DNA from: Mesoterricola silvestris
GTDB lineage: Bacteria > Acidobacteriota > Holophagae > Holophagales > Holophagaceae
Reading direction: 5' to 3'
Length of the DNA stretch: 64,000 bases
Assembly (NCBI RefSeq): GCF_030295405.1
Contig: NZ_AP027080.1
Coordinates: 992,001-1,056,000 of the forward strand
In this document: in pieces, positions 29,870 to 39,065 of the stretch
Layout: each line of letters opens with the position of its first letter
How positions within the stretch are numbered: position 1 is the stretch's first letter
Translations under genes and position numbers: made by a program
The notes under the pieces: generated by a model
What the model was told of the DNA's origin: nothing
The model's input: only the letters and a program-made list of their open reading frames with translations
The model's database searches: none

Positions 29870-31306
29870 TCAGTGACTCCCGGTTCCCGCCGCCTTCTCG
29901 CGCAGGCCGCCGCCCAGGACCTTGTAGAGGGTCACCAGGTTCGCGGCCCGGGCCCGCCGCAGGGCGATGAGGCCCTGCTGCGCCCCGAAGAGCGACCGCT
30001 GGGCGTCCAGGACGCCCAGGTAGCCGTCGGCGCCGGCTTCGTAGCGGGCCTTGGCCAGCTGGAAGGTGCGCTCCAGGGCCCGGGTGAGGGACTCCTGGGC
30101 GGCCAGCTGCTCACCCAGGGTGCCCCGCTGGGCCAGGGTGTCGGCCACTTCCCGGAACCCCGCCTGCACGGCCTTCTCATACTGGGCCAGGCGGATGTCC
30201 CGGTCGGCCTTGGCCACATCCAGGCCCGCCTTGGTGGCGCCGGTGTTGAAGAGGGGCAGGACCACCTGGGGCGAGAAGGACCAGGTGTCGGAACCGGACT
30301 TGAAGAGGCCGGAAAGTTCGCTGCCCATGGTGCCGATGCCGGTGGTGAGGGAGATGCGCGGGAAGAAGGCGGCCCGGGCGGCGCCGATATTGGCGTTGGC
30401 CGCCCTGAGCTGGTTCTCGGCCATGCGGATGTCCGGGCGGGCCATGAGCACGTCCGAGGGGAGGCCGGGGGTGAAGTCCTGGAGGGGGGCCACGCCCTCG
30501 AGTCCGGCGGGTTGGCAGTCCGCAGGAACCGGCGCGCCCACCAGGAAGGTGAGGGCGTTCTCGTCCAGGGCCACCAGGCGGGTGGCGCTGGCCACATCCA
30601 CCCGCGCGGTTTCCATGCTCACTTCCACCCGGCGGGCGTCCAGCTCCGAGGCGATGCCCGCCTGGAACCGGCGCTGGGTGAGCGTGTGGGTCGCTTCCTG
30701 GCTGGCGAAGGTCTCCTTGGCCAGGCGCAGGGCGTCCCGGTCCGCGGCCAGGGTCAGGTACAGGTTGCTCACCTCGGCCAGGAGCGAGATGCGCGCGCTG
30801 GCCTGGGCCTGTTCGGTGGCGAGGTACTGTTCCAGGGCCTGGTTCTTGAGGCTCCGGACCCGGCCGAAGAAGTCCAGTTCCCAGGCGGTGACGCCCACGG
30901 TGACCGAGTCCTGCTCGGCGATGAGGTCCTTGCCCGTGGAGGAGACGCTGGCGGGGACCCGCTGCCGGGTTCCCGCCGCCGCGGCGTTGATGGAAGGCAG
31001 CAGTTCCGCCCGCTGGATGCGGTAGGCGCCCCGCACCTTTTCCGTGTTCAGCGCGGCGATGCGGAGGTCGGGGTTGTGGGCCAGGGCGAGGGTGAGCACC
31101 TTGCGCAGCTTCGCGTCCACGTAGAAGTCCTGCCAGGCCACGTCCGCGGCCGGTTTCGCCGGGGCGCCGGAGGGCGCGTAGGCGGGGCCTTCCGGCCACT
31201 GGGACGGGGTGGGCCGGGGCGGCGTCTTGTACCGCGGCGCCATGGACATGCAGCCCCCCAGGGCCGCGAGGAGGATAAGGGGGAGACCCTGGATCGGTTT
31301 CAGCAT
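29870..31306 (-). CDS. RND efflux outer-membrane lipoprotein, NodT/OprM family
   Basis: TolC-like exit duct of a tripartite pump. 478 residues. The lipoprotein signal ends LLAALGGC (Cys acylated), with SMAPRYKTPPRP after it. The body shows the two-fold OEP repeat: ALAHNPDLRIAALNTEKVRGAYRIQ and RPDIRMAENQLRAANANIGAARAAFFPRISL in the second half, and the long helices end ARYEAGADGYLGVLDAQRSL. Its start lies within the end of the permease gene (7-bp overlap), so the two are coupled. Confidence 0.93.
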   Translation of the reverse strand: MLKPIQGLPLILLAALGGCMSMAPRYKTPPRPTPSQWPEGPAYAPSGAPAKPAADVAWQDFYVDAKLRKVLTLALAHNPDLRIAALNTEKVRGAYRIQRAELLPSINAAAAGTRQRVPASVSSTGKDLIAEQDSVTVGVTAWELDFFGRVRSLKNQALEQYLATEQAQASARISLLAEVSNLYLTLAADRDALRLAKETFASQEATHTLTQRRFQAGIASELDARRVEVSMETARVDVASATRLVALDENALTFLVGAPVPADCQPAGLEGVAPLQDFTPGLPSDVLMARPDIRMAENQLRAANANIGAARAAFFPRISLTTGIGTMGSELSGLFKSGSDTWSFSPQVVLPLFNTGATKAGLDVAKADRDIRLAQYEKAVQAGFREVADTLAQRGTLGEQLAAQESLTRALERTFQLAKARYEAGADGYLGVLDAQRSLFGAQQGLIALRRARAANLVTLYKVLGGGLREKAAGTGSH

Positions 31307-34300
31307 TGTCCCTCTCCGGTGGACCCGGAAGCCGGGCGCTTTTTCTTGAAGAATTGGGTGACCAGGATGAAGGCCAGGGGGATGTAGAACACGGCGATGA
31401 CCGTGGACGAGATCATCCCGCCGATGACGCCGGTGCCGATGGCGTTCTGGGCGGCGGCCCCGGCCCCGCGGGTGATGGCCATGGGCAGCACCCCGAAGGT
31501 GAAGGCCAGGGAGGTCATGAGGATGGGCCGCAGGCGCAGGCGCGAGGCCTCCATCGCCGCCTCCAGGAGACCCACTCCCTGGGCCATCTGCTCCTGGGCG
31601 AACTGCACGATGAGGATGGCGTTCTTGGCGGCCAGGCCCAGGGTGGTCAGCAGGCCGATCTGGAAGTAGACGTCGCTGGAGAGCCCCCGGGACCAGGTGG
31701 CCGCCACCGCGCCCATGACGCCCAGGGGCAGGATGAGCAGGATGGAGAAGGGGATCGTCCAGCTCTCGTAGAGCGCGGCCAGGCACAGGAAGATGACCAG
31801 CACCGACACCGCGTACAGGGCCGGGGCCTGGGAACCCGCCTGGCGCTCCTGGTAGGAGAGGCCGGTCCATTCGAAGCCGATGCCCTGGGGCAGCTTGGCG
31901 GCGAGTTCCTCCATGGCCAGCATGGCCTCGCCGGTGCTCTTGCCCTTGGCGGGTTCGCCCAGGATGTCGATGGCCGGGAAGCTGTTGTAGCGCTGCAGGT
32001 TGGGCGAGCCGTAGGACCACTCGCCGGTGGAGAAGGCCGAGAAGGGCACCATGGTGCCGGAGCGGCTGGGGACGTAGAGCTTGTTCAGGTCCTCCAGCTG
32101 GCTGCGGAAGGGGGCGTCGGCCTGCATGTAGACGCGCTTGACCCGGCCGCGGTTGATGAAGTCGTTCACGTACGAGGCGCCCCAGGCGCTGGCCAGCGTG
32201 TCGTTGATCACGGGAAGGGAGACCCCCAGCGCGCCGGCGTGGTCCTGGTTGACCCGCACGTTGTACTCGGGCTGGTCGTCCAGGCCGTTGGGACGCACCG
32301 CCTTGAGGGCGGGGTTCTGGGCCGCGAGGCCCAGGAGCTGGTTGCGGGCCGCCATGAGCTTCTCGTGGCCCACGCCGCCGCGGTCCTGGAGCTGGAAATC
32401 GAAGCCGGTGGCGTTGCCCAGCTCCAGGATGGCCGGGGGCGCGAAGGCGAAGACCATGGCGTCCCGCCGGGGACCGAAGGCCCGCATGGCCCGGCCCACC
32501 ACGGCCTCGGCCTTGAGGTCCGGACGGTTCCGCAGCTTCCAGTCCTTGAGCTTGACGAAGGCCATGCCGTTGTTCTGGCCCCGGCCCGCCATGCTGTATC
32601 CGGCCACGGTCATGCACGAGGCCACGGCGTCCTTCTGGTCCACCAGGAAGTGCTGCTGCACCTCGGTCATCACCTTCTGGGTCTGCTCCATGGTGGAACC
32701 CGCGGGCAGCTGGATCATGGTCATGAGGATGCCCTGGTCCTCCTCGGGCAGGAACGCGGTGGGCAGCCGGCTGAAGAGCAGCCCGGTGCCGGCCACGATG
32801 AGGCCGTAGATGACGACGTAGCGCACCCGGTTGGCCAGGACCCGCCCCAGCTGGGCGACGAAGAAGGCGTTGAGCCGGTTGTAGACCTTGTCGAACCACA
32901 GGAAGAAGGGCCGCGTCACCGACCACCCCGTCTCGGCGGCCTCATGCCCCTTGGCCACGGGCTTGAGGAAGCTCACGCACAGGGAGGGCGTCAGCACCAG
33001 GGCCACCACCACCGAAAGCATCATGGCGGTGATCAGCGTGAAGGAGAACTGCCGGAAGATGATGCCCGTGGACCCGCCGAAGAAGGCCATGGGGCCGAAC
33101 ACCGCCGAAAGGACCAGGCCGATGCCCACCAGGGCGCCCGTGATCTGGCCCATGGATTTCCGCGTGGCCTCCAGGGGCGACAGCCCCTCCTCGTGCATGA
33201 TGCGCTCGACGTTCTCCACCACCACGATGGCGTCGTCCACCAGGAGCCCGATGGCCAGCACCATGGCGAACATGGTGAGCATGTTGATGGTCATGCCCGC
33301 GTACTGCAGCACCGCGAAGGTGCCCAGGAGCACCACCGGCACCGCGATGGTGGGGATCAGGGTGGCCCTGAAGTTCCCCAGGAAGAGCAGCATGACCAGG
33401 AAGACCAGGACCACCGCCTCGACGAGGGTCTTGACCACCTCCTCGATGGCCACGGAGACGAAGGGCGTGGTCTCGTACGGGTATTCCGCCCGGACGCCGT
33501 CGGGGAAGTAGGTGGCCAGGGTGTCCATCTTGGCCTTGATGAGTTTCGACGTGTCCAGGGCGTTCGCCCCCGAGGCCAGGCGGATGATCATGCCCGCCGC
33601 GGGCTTGCCGTTGAGCTGGGTGTCGCTCTCGTAGGACTCGGTGCCCAGCTCCGTGCGGGCCACGTCCTTCAGGCGGATGGTGGACCCGTCCGGGTTGATG
33701 CGCAGGGGGATCGCCCCGAACTGCTCGGGGGTCTGGAGAAGCTCCTGGACGTTGACGGTGACGTTGAGCCGCTGGTCCTTGAGGGCCGGGAGTCCCCCGG
33801 CCTGGCCCGCCGAGACCTGGGCATTGTAGGCCTTCACGGCCTGGCGCACGTCGTCGGGGGTGAGCTTGTAGCCCACCATGCGGTCCGGGTTGAGCCAGAT
33901 GCGCATGGAGTACTGCGTGCCGAAGGAGGTCACCTCGCCCACGCCCTCCACCCGGCTCAGCACGTTCTCGATGTTCGAGGCCATGTAGTCCCGCAGGTCG
34001 TCGGCGTTCATGCTGCCGTTGCTGGACGTGAGGGAGACGATCATGAAGAAGTTCTTGGTGGCCTTGGAAACCGTGATGCCCATCTGCTGCACGACCTGGG
34101 GCATGAGGGGCTTGGCCAGTTCGAGCTTGTTCTGCACCTTGGCCCAGGCCACGTCGGGGTCGGTGCCGGGCTGGAAGGTGAGGGTCACGCTGCCGTGGCC
34201 CGCGCTGTCGCTGTTGGCCGACATGTAGAGGAGCCGGTCCAGGCCGGTCATCTTCTGCTCGATGATCTGGGTGACGGTGTTCTCGACGGTCTTGGCGGAG

Positions 34301-34455
34301 GCGCCCGGGTAGAAGGCGTCCACGGAAATGGCCGGGGGCGCCACGGGGGGGTACTGGGATACCGGGAGCGTCTTGATGGCCAGGAGCCCCGCGAGCATCA
34401 TGACGATGGCGACGACCCAGGCGAAGATGGGCCGGTCGATGAAGAAATTGACCAT
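31300..34455 (-). CDS. HAE1-family RND multidrug efflux permease (AcrB-like)
   Basis: Inner-membrane proton-driven pump, 1,051 residues like AcrB/MexB. It starts MVNFFIDRPIFAWVVAIVMM. The first periplasmic loop has SVDAFYPGASAKTVENTVTQ, and transmembrane helix 4 has GLLVDDAIVVVENVER with the proton-relay Asp pair. The second half repeats the fold (RVRYVVIYGLIVAG, then NAILIVQFAQEQMAQG). It is 14 bp after the adaptor gene and overlaps the outer-membrane gene by 7 bp. With the adaptor frameshifted, pump function is uncertain in this sequence. Confidence 0.95.
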   Translation of the reverse strand: MVNFFIDRPIFAWVVAIVMMLAGLLAIKTLPVSQYPPVAPPAISVDAFYPGASAKTVENTVTQIIEQKMTGLDRLLYMSANSDSAGHGSVTLTFQPGTDPDVAWAKVQNKLELAKPLMPQVVQQMGITVSKATKNFFMIVSLTSSNGSMNADDLRDYMASNIENVLSRVEGVGEVTSFGTQYSMRIWLNPDRMVGYKLTPDDVRQAVKAYNAQVSAGQAGGLPALKDQRLNVTVNVQELLQTPEQFGAIPLRINPDGSTIRLKDVARTELGTESYESDTQLNGKPAAGMIIRLASGANALDTSKLIKAKMDTLATYFPDGVRAEYPYETTPFVSVAIEEVVKTLVEAVVLVFLVMLLFLGNFRATLIPTIAVPVVLLGTFAVLQYAGMTINMLTMFAMVLAIGLLVDDAIVVVENVERIMHEEGLSPLEATRKSMGQITGALVGIGLVLSAVFGPMAFFGGSTGIIFRQFSFTLITAMMLSVVVALVLTPSLCVSFLKPVAKGHEAAETGWSVTRPFFLWFDKVYNRLNAFFVAQLGRVLANRVRYVVIYGLIVAGTGLLFSRLPTAFLPEEDQGILMTMIQLPAGSTMEQTQKVMTEVQQHFLVDQKDAVASCMTVAGYSMAGRGQNNGMAFVKLKDWKLRNRPDLKAEAVVGRAMRAFGPRRDAMVFAFAPPAILELGNATGFDFQLQDRGGVGHEKLMAARNQLLGLAAQNPALKAVRPNGLDDQPEYNVRVNQDHAGALGVSLPVINDTLASAWGASYVNDFINRGRVKRVYMQADAPFRSQLEDLNKLYVPSRSGTMVPFSAFSTGEWSYGSPNLQRYNSFPAIDILGEPAKGKSTGEAMLAMEELAAKLPQGIGFEWTGLSYQERQAGSQAPALYAVSVLVIFLCLAALYESWTIPFSILLILPLGVMGAVAATWSRGLSSDVYFQIGLLTTLGLAAKNAILIVQFAQEQMAQGVGLLEAAMEASRLRLRPILMTSLAFTFGVLPMAITRGAGAAAQNAIGTGVIGGMISSTVIAVFYIPLAFILVTQFFKKKRPASGSTGEGQC

Positions 34456-34468
34456 GGTTCCGGCTCCT

Positions 34469-35607
34469 CTACTTCGACGCTGCGGTGAAGGGCACGACCT
34501 TGACGGTCATGCCCGGCCTGATCTTCTGGAGGCCTTCCAGGACGAGCCGGTCCCCGGCCTTCAGGCCCTCCAGCACCAGCCACCGGGTGCCGATGGCCCG
34601 GTCAACCTTGAGGGTGCGCTGCTCCACCTTGCCCGCGGGGTCCACCACCATGGCGATGGCGTGCCCTTGGGGTCCCGGGTGACGCCCTGCTGGGGGGCGA
34701 GGATGGCCTGCTCGTCTACGCCCTGCTCCACGATGGCCCGCACGTACATCCCCGGAAGCAGCACCTGCCCGGGGTTCGGGAAGACCATGCGCAGCACCTG
34801 GGAGCCCGTGGTGGGATCCACGGTCACGTCGGAGAACTTCAGGATGCCCGTCTTCGGGTAGGGGGTGCCGTCCTCCATGAGGAGCTTGACCTTGGTCTGG
34901 TCCCCGCCCTTGATGCGGCTGGATTCCAGGTTGCGCCGGAGGTCCATGAGGATGGCGCTGGACTGGGGGGAGTCCACGTACACCTGGTCCAGCTGCTGGA
35001 TGGTGGTGAAGGCCGGGCCCTGGTAGGCGGTGGCCAGGGCGCCCGGGGTCACCGTGGACCTGCCGGCGCGCCCGGAGATGGGGGCGGTGATGCGGGTGTA
35101 GCGCAGGTTGATGCGCGCCGCGTCCACCGCGGCCTTGCCGGCCAGGACCTCGGCCTCGGCCTGCTTGTGGGCGGCGGCGGCGTCCTCGTAGTCCTGCTGG
35201 CCCACGGCATTGACGGCCACCAGTTCCTTGAAGCGCTCGGCCCGCTTGCGCACCGCGGGGAGGTTGGCCTCGGCCCGGGCGAGGGCGGCCGCCGCGTTGT
35301 CGTAGGCGGCCTGGCTCGGGCCCGGGTCGATCTGGTAGAGGAGGTCACCCTCCTTCACCAGACCGCCCTCCGTGAAGACCCGCTTCTGCACGATGCCGTT
35401 CACCTGGGGATGCACCTCGGCCACCAGGAAGGCCGATACCCGCCCCGGCAGTTCCGACGTGAGCACGGCCCGCTCCGGGGCCAGGGTCACCACGGCCACT
35501 TCGGGGGTGGAGGCGGGCCGGGCCTCCTTGCCGCACCCCGTCGCAAGGATGCACGCCAGCGTCGCGCCGGAGAGGAGGATCGCTGGGTTGCGGAAGGTTC
35601 TTGGCAT
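34469..35607 (-). pseudogene. RND efflux periplasmic adaptor (MFP) gene with a frameshift
   Basis: AcrA/MexA-like lipoprotein (LATGC lipobox) with a biotinyl-lipoyl hairpin (VHPQVNGIVQKRVFTEGGLVKEGD) and a beta-barrel (VLLPGMYVRAIVEQGVDEQAILAPQQGVTRDPKG). After residue ~322 the frame turns to PSPWWWTPRARW and stops at 34561. The proper C-terminus continues in the next frame (MVVDPAGKVEQRTLKVDRAI, ending FTAASK at 34469). One base is missing near 34658-34664; restoring it gives 379 residues, the normal length. I see no slippery heptamer there. It is either a true mutation removing the membrane-proximal domain that contacts the permease, or a sequencing error. Confidence 0.85.
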
Positions 35608-35643
35608 GGAGGAACTCCTTGTGCGGGTCGTGGGAAGGGAGGG

Positions 35644-36285
35644 TCAGGGCTCGCCGAGCCCTTTGCAGGCGAAGCTCGCGAGCCTGTCCGCCGTCACCTC
35701 CAAGGAAAGGGTGTGATCGGCGCAGGGCCATGCGAGCTTGTTCATTTCGCGGTGGAGGGAGAGGGCCATGCACATGCCCTGCAGGGTGATGCCCCAGAAG
35801 GCGAGGTCGGCCTCGGCCATCCCGGGCCGGATGGCCTTGAGGCAGTCCCGGATCTCCTGCACCGCCGGCGCGATGCGTTCCAGGATCAGGTCCTTGACCT
35901 CCTCCTTGGGGCACTGCATTTCGCTCAGGAAGAGCCTCGCCGCCTGCTGCTGCACGGGGTTCCGGGAGCGCAGGTGATCCTCCACCTGGTTCAGGAGCCT
36001 CCGGAAATGGCGGGCCAGCCGCTCCTTGGGATCCGCCAGGGGCGGCTCCACCGGCTCCAGGCGCTCGCACCCGCGGAACCGGTCCAGCATGTACTTGAAG
36101 GCCTCCCGGTAGAGGCCCTCCTTGCTCTTGAAGTAGTAGGCGATGAGGGAGGAGTTCTTCCCGGCCATGGACGCGATGAGCCGAATGGAAGTCGCGTCAT
36201 AGCCATACTTTGCGAAGCAGGCGAGCCCCGCCTCCAGGAGGGAATCCCGGGTGTCGGGGTGGGGCGTGGGGGCGGAGGTGCCCAT
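35644..36285 (-). CDS. TetR/AcrR-family repressor leading the efflux operon
   Basis: 213 residues. The helix-turn-helix is at residues 10-60 (LLEAGLACFAKYGYDATSIRLIASMAG, SSLIAYYFKSKEGLYREAF). The C-terminal domain resembles the CerR/DUF1956 group (QQQAARLFLSEMQCPKEEVKDLI). It precedes the adaptor by 36 bp and is therefore in the same transcript, so it would repress itself and the pump through the operators just upstream. The ligand is unknown. Confidence 0.9.
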   Translation of the reverse strand: MGTSAPTPHPDTRDSLLEAGLACFAKYGYDATSIRLIASMAGKNSSLIAYYFKSKEGLYREAFKYMLDRFRGCERLEPVEPPLADPKERLARHFRRLLNQVEDHLRSRNPVQQQAARLFLSEMQCPKEEVKDLILERIAPAVQEIRDCLKAIRPGMAEADLAFWGITLQGMCMALSLHREMNKLAWPCADHTLSLEVTADRLASFACKGLGEP

Positions 36286-36299
36286 GGAGAACCTCGGTA

Positions 36300-36340
36300 T
36301 TGGTCGTACGACCGATTCAAAATCTAGCTCGGTCGATCAA
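36300..36340. promoter_or_regulatory. TetR-type operators ahead of the efflux operon
   Basis: TTGGTCGTACGACCGA (36300-36315) holds a perfect 12-bp palindrome, GGTCGTACGACC. A related half site, TCGGTCGATCAA, follows at 36329-36340. Both lie within 60 bp upstream of the tetR start. Confidence 0.6.
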
Positions 36341-36425
36341 ACAAAGCAAGGACGTTTTCCCCGTCAGGGTCCCATCGCTCGCCAGTGGGAGCGGTAGGGC
36401 CATTCCTGGACCGGGCCAGGCTTGT

Positions 36426-36437
36426 TCGTACGTACGA
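36426..36437. promoter_or_regulatory. second palindrome upstream of tetR
   Basis: TCGTACGTACGA is a perfect 12-bp palindrome about 140 bp upstream of the tetR start, sharing the CGTACG core with the proximal site. It could be a distal operator. Confidence 0.4.
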
Positions 36438-36481
36438 TTAAAGCTCTTTTATCCACCTGGAAGCCCCCCGCCGGACCTTTC

Positions 36482-37555
36482 CTAGAGCAGGACCGTGAGG
36501 CTCATCCCGATCCCCATGTCCGCGGTGTTCTCGTTATGGGTGATGTTGTTGAGGTACCGGAGGGTGAGCGCGGTCTTCGCGCCCAGGAACCAGCGGCAGC
36601 CCAGATCGTGCTGGAGGCTGGGGCGGTGCAGCTTCTGGTAGGGCTGTTCCGGCAGGAAGCCGCTCTGGGCGTAGAGCTGGATGAAGGGCCGGAACCGCTT
36701 CCAGCGCCGGTACTCCCAGGTGGCGTGGGCCCCCCAGCCGCCGGACATGCGGCCGAAGGCGATGCTGCTGTAGGCGAGGGTGCCCCGGGGCCGGCGGATG
36801 GCCCCCACGCCGCCGTAGAGCACGTGGTCCGGCGCCGCCCGCCACCGGGCCGTGAGGCCCAGGCCGTGGTCCCATCCGGAGCGGAAGACCCCGTACTGGG
36901 TGGTGAGCGGGGGTTTCAGGGCGGCGTAGACCGATAGCTCCAGGGCGGGCCCCGCCACCAGCCGGTGCGTGAGCCCGAAGGTGGGGTCCTGGGTGCGGGC
37001 GCGGACCGGCTGGTCGGTGTAGAACTGCAGCTGGCCGTGGGCCATGATGGCCACGGTGACCTGGTCCCGGCGGACCCGGTCCCGGCCGAACTGTTCGAAG
37101 CCCAGGCGGTGGAACTCCTCGATGGGGGCGTCCAGGCCGCCCCCGGTCTGGCTGACGAAGGGGAATTCCGCCCAGACGTCCGTGCGGTCCGAAAGGCCCA
37201 GGCGGACGCTCAGGGAGGTGCGCACCACCTCCTCGTCGAAGTAAAAGAGGACGGGCAGGCCGGGGTGGGCGGCGGCCATGGCCTGCGCGGTCTCCCGGGT
37301 GACCGCCACCCGGCTATCGGCCGGCGGCGCGTCGGCCTTGAAGATATCGGAGAATTCGAAGACATTGGCCCGCATGTGGTCCACGTCCACCCGCCACCGG
37401 CCCGCCCCCAGGGGCGTGGGATCCACCGGCTTGTAGACCAGGGTGGCCAGGTAGAGGGGGAACATCTCCCGGGTGGGCGCCGGTCCGAGCTCCAGATCCT
37501 GGGCCCCCAGGGAAAGGGCCGCCGCCAGGCCGAGGGCCCCCAGGGAGGGGCCCAT
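36482..37555 (-). CDS. DUF3187-family outer-membrane protein
   Basis: 357 residues. Signal peptide to about LSLGAQ, then blocks typical of DUF3187: FPLYLATLVYKPVDPTPLG, WRVDVDHMRANVFEFS, VRTSLSVRLGLSDRTDVWAEFPFVSQTGG (cut here for length) and a predicted beta-barrel ending MGIGMSLTVLL. Function is unknown; homologues are uncharacterised Gram-negative surface proteins. The gene follows the YciI-like gene by 2 bp, so they form an operon read leftward from about 37.9 kb. Confidence 0.82.
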   Translation of the reverse strand: MGPSLGALGLAAALSLGAQDLELGPAPTREMFPLYLATLVYKPVDPTPLGAGRWRVDVDHMRANVFEFSDIFKADAPPADSRVAVTRETAQAMAAAHPGLPVLFYFDEEVVRTSLSVRLGLSDRTDVWAEFPFVSQTGGGLDAPIEEFHRLGFEQFGRDRVRRDQVTVAIMAHGQLQFYTDQPVRARTQDPTFGLTHRLVAGPALELSVYAALKPPLTTQYGVFRSGWDHGLGLTARWRAAPDHVLYGGVGAIRRPRGTLAYSSIAFGRMSGGWGAHATWEYRRWKRFRPFIQLYAQSGFLPEQPYQKLHRPSLQHDLGCRWFLGAKTALTLRYLNNITHNENTADMGIGMSLTVLL

Positions 37556-37557
37556 GG

Positions 37558-37863
37558 TCAGGCACCCTTGCGCAGGCGTCCCCAGGATGGTTCGGTGGCC
37601 TCTGGCCCCGCGCCGGCGGTGAAATGGTAGCTGGCCAGCCCCCCGGCGAGGAGGGGATCGCAGGCCAGGAAGGCGATGAGGGCGGCGCCCGAGGTGGCCG
37701 GAGCCCGGGCGATGATGGCCGGATCCCCGGCGGCGGACCCCACCAGCTGGAAGAGTCCGAGGCGCTCCCCTTCCTTCAGGAGCTCCTGGTGGCCCCGCAG
37801 GCGGTTGGGGCTGATGCCCTGCGGGGGCGTGTGGTAGGTGAAGGCGACGAGTCGGTGGTTCAT
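37558..37863 (-). CDS. small YciI-like protein
   Basis: 101 residues. The arrangement of an N-terminal strand (HRLVAFTYHTPP), a central helix (HQELLKEGERLGLFQLVGSA) and IAFLACDPLLAGGLASYHF near the end resembles YCII-domain proteins (…DPFVxAGL). The catalytic Asp/His of known YciI proteins cannot be assigned with confidence. It is first in the pair with the DUF3187 gene. Two TetR-type sites lie upstream. Confidence 0.62.
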   Translation of the reverse strand: MNHRLVAFTYHTPPQGISPNRLRGHQELLKEGERLGLFQLVGSAAGDPAIIARAPATSGAALIAFLACDPLLAGGLASYHFTAGAGPEATEPSWGRLRKGA

Positions 37864-37910
37864 GGGCTGGCTCCAGGGGCCATGGGGACGGCTGGGTCGG
37901 GGTGAAGCTT

Positions 37911-38066
37911 AATCGGTCGTTCGTTCAATTCGTATTCCCATGATCGGGCGGCCGCTTCCTTCGCGCAAGATGGATATTTGTCATATTTAAATGACAATCC
38001 CGCCTCCTCCGTCACACCCCGGTAACGGGCAGGTGACCGACGCCTCTTTGATCGGACGTTCAATCC
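37911..38066. promoter_or_regulatory. TetR-like motifs in the 37.9-38.1 kb intergenic region
   Basis: AATCGGTCGTTCGTTCAATT starts at 37911 and TTGATCGGACGTTCAA, an imperfect palindrome, at 38048-38063. Both share TCGGWCG with the operators of the efflux operon. The gap between the YciI-like gene and the second tetR (37864-38267) otherwise contains only the repeat at 38113-38269. Confidence 0.5.
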
Positions 38067-38112
38067 ACTCAGCGTCGGCGACCCCCGCCGCCGGGAATGG
38101 GCCGGATTCGAG

Positions 38113-38269
38113 GGCTGATCCCCTTCATCCTGTACATCCTTTTCATCCCTGTTCCCGCAGGGCCAGAGCCGGGATGGGTCGGCGCTTACGGATCAACGAC
38201 GCGCCGCCCCACCTCATCGCTGGCCCTGCGGGAACAGGGATGAAAAGGATGTACAGGATGAAGGGGATT
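38113..38269. repeat. ~157-bp intergenic repeat element, copy B
   Basis: Long inverted ends: TCCCCTTCATCCTGTACATC... matches the complement of ...GATGTACAGGATGAAGGGGA. Inside, TTCATCCCTGTTCCCGCAGG and its complement flank an asymmetric centre (GATGGGTCGGCGC, CGCGCCGCCCCACC). It is the inverse of copy A. It ends on the TAA stop of the second tetR gene. Confidence 0.9.
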
Positions 38270-38924
38270 AGGGCCTGGTCCCGCTCAGCAGGCCGTTCAG
38301 GGCCAGGTCCACCAGGCGTTCGCAGGCCTCGAACTGGCTGGCGGGGTTCAGGCTTTCGCCCCACACCACCCGGTTCAGGCCGCTCATGAAGCCATGGCCC
38401 GTCATCATGCCCATGATGGAGGCTCCGGCGAAGCGGGCCTCGCATTCCGAAAGGTCGGGCCGGAGGGTCTGGATGCAGCTCTTCATGGTCGCGGCCACGG
38501 GGGTGAGGTGCTGCGTGAGCAGGGGCCGCAGGCTTTCCCGGGGGGCCCGCACCTCCTGGATCCAGAGGCGGGAGCCCAGTTCGTGGAGCGGATCCTGGTT
38601 CCGGGGGTCCCGGACGATATCGGCGAAGAGGTCGTGGATCAGCTCCCGCAGGATGCGGATGGCGTCCTGCTTGTCCCGGGGCTGGAAGCCCTCATCGGGA
38701 ATGGGGGGCTTCCCCTTGCGCATGAGCTTGGTCTCGAAGAGGTACTGGAAGACCTCGAGGTACATCCCTTCCTTGTTGCGGAAGTAGTGGGCCAGGAGGG
38801 AGAGCGGCCGCTGGGCGTGATCCGCGATCATCCGGGTGCTCGTTCCGTCGAACCCGTGCTCCGCGAAACAGGCCAGGGCCGAAAGCAGCAAAGCCGTGCG
38901 GGTGTCGTGGGTTGCGTTTTCCAT
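38268..38924 (-). CDS. TetR-family regulator divergent from the AOR gene
   Basis: 218 residues. The DNA-binding domain is at 8-58 (LLLSALACFAEHGFDGTSTRMIADHA, HYFRNKEGMYLEVFQYLFE), with an all-helical ligand domain after it (DPLHELGSRLWIQEV). It is similar in style to the efflux TetR at 35.6 kb, and the two may be paralogues. It is divergent from the aldehyde oxidoreductase gene (141 bp apart), whose control it probably exerts through the site at 38982. The stop codon abuts repeat copy B. Confidence 0.88.
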   Translation of the reverse strand: MENATHDTRTALLLSALACFAEHGFDGTSTRMIADHAQRPLSLLAHYFRNKEGMYLEVFQYLFETKLMRKGKPPIPDEGFQPRDKQDAIRILRELIHDLFADIVRDPRNQDPLHELGSRLWIQEVRAPRESLRPLLTQHLTPVAATMKSCIQTLRPDLSECEARFAGASIMGMMTGHGFMSGLNRVVWGESLNPASQFEACERLVDLALNGLLSGTRP

Positions 38925-38981
38925 CAAGGGTCCCGTCCAATCAAGCCATCTTCGCGCATCGGGGGCGCAGGGTCCATGGGC

Positions 38982-38997
38982 GATCGGTCGAACGTCC
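38982..38997. promoter_or_regulatory. TetR-like site between tetR and aor
   Basis: GATCGGTCGAACGTCC shares the ATCGGTCG half site seen at 37911 and its complement shares GGACGTTC with the site at 38048. It lies in the divergent promoter region. Confidence 0.45.
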
Positions 38998-39065
38998 TGT
39001 CCCTGGCGCCGGAATATCCAGGAGGATACACTTCCAGCCCCCATACTTGGGTTCAGGAGGAGACC

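Noticed and set aside
31306-34488. 1,060-codon plus-strand frame opposite the RND permease
   Set aside because: Translation is His/Gly/Glu/Val-rich without any fold pattern; it is the antisense shadow of a highly conserved permease gene.
34640-34690. Programmed ribosomal frameshift in the efflux adaptor gene
   Set aside because: No slippery heptamer, downstream pseudoknot or internal Shine-Dalgarno is visible, and adaptor proteins are not known to use frameshifting.
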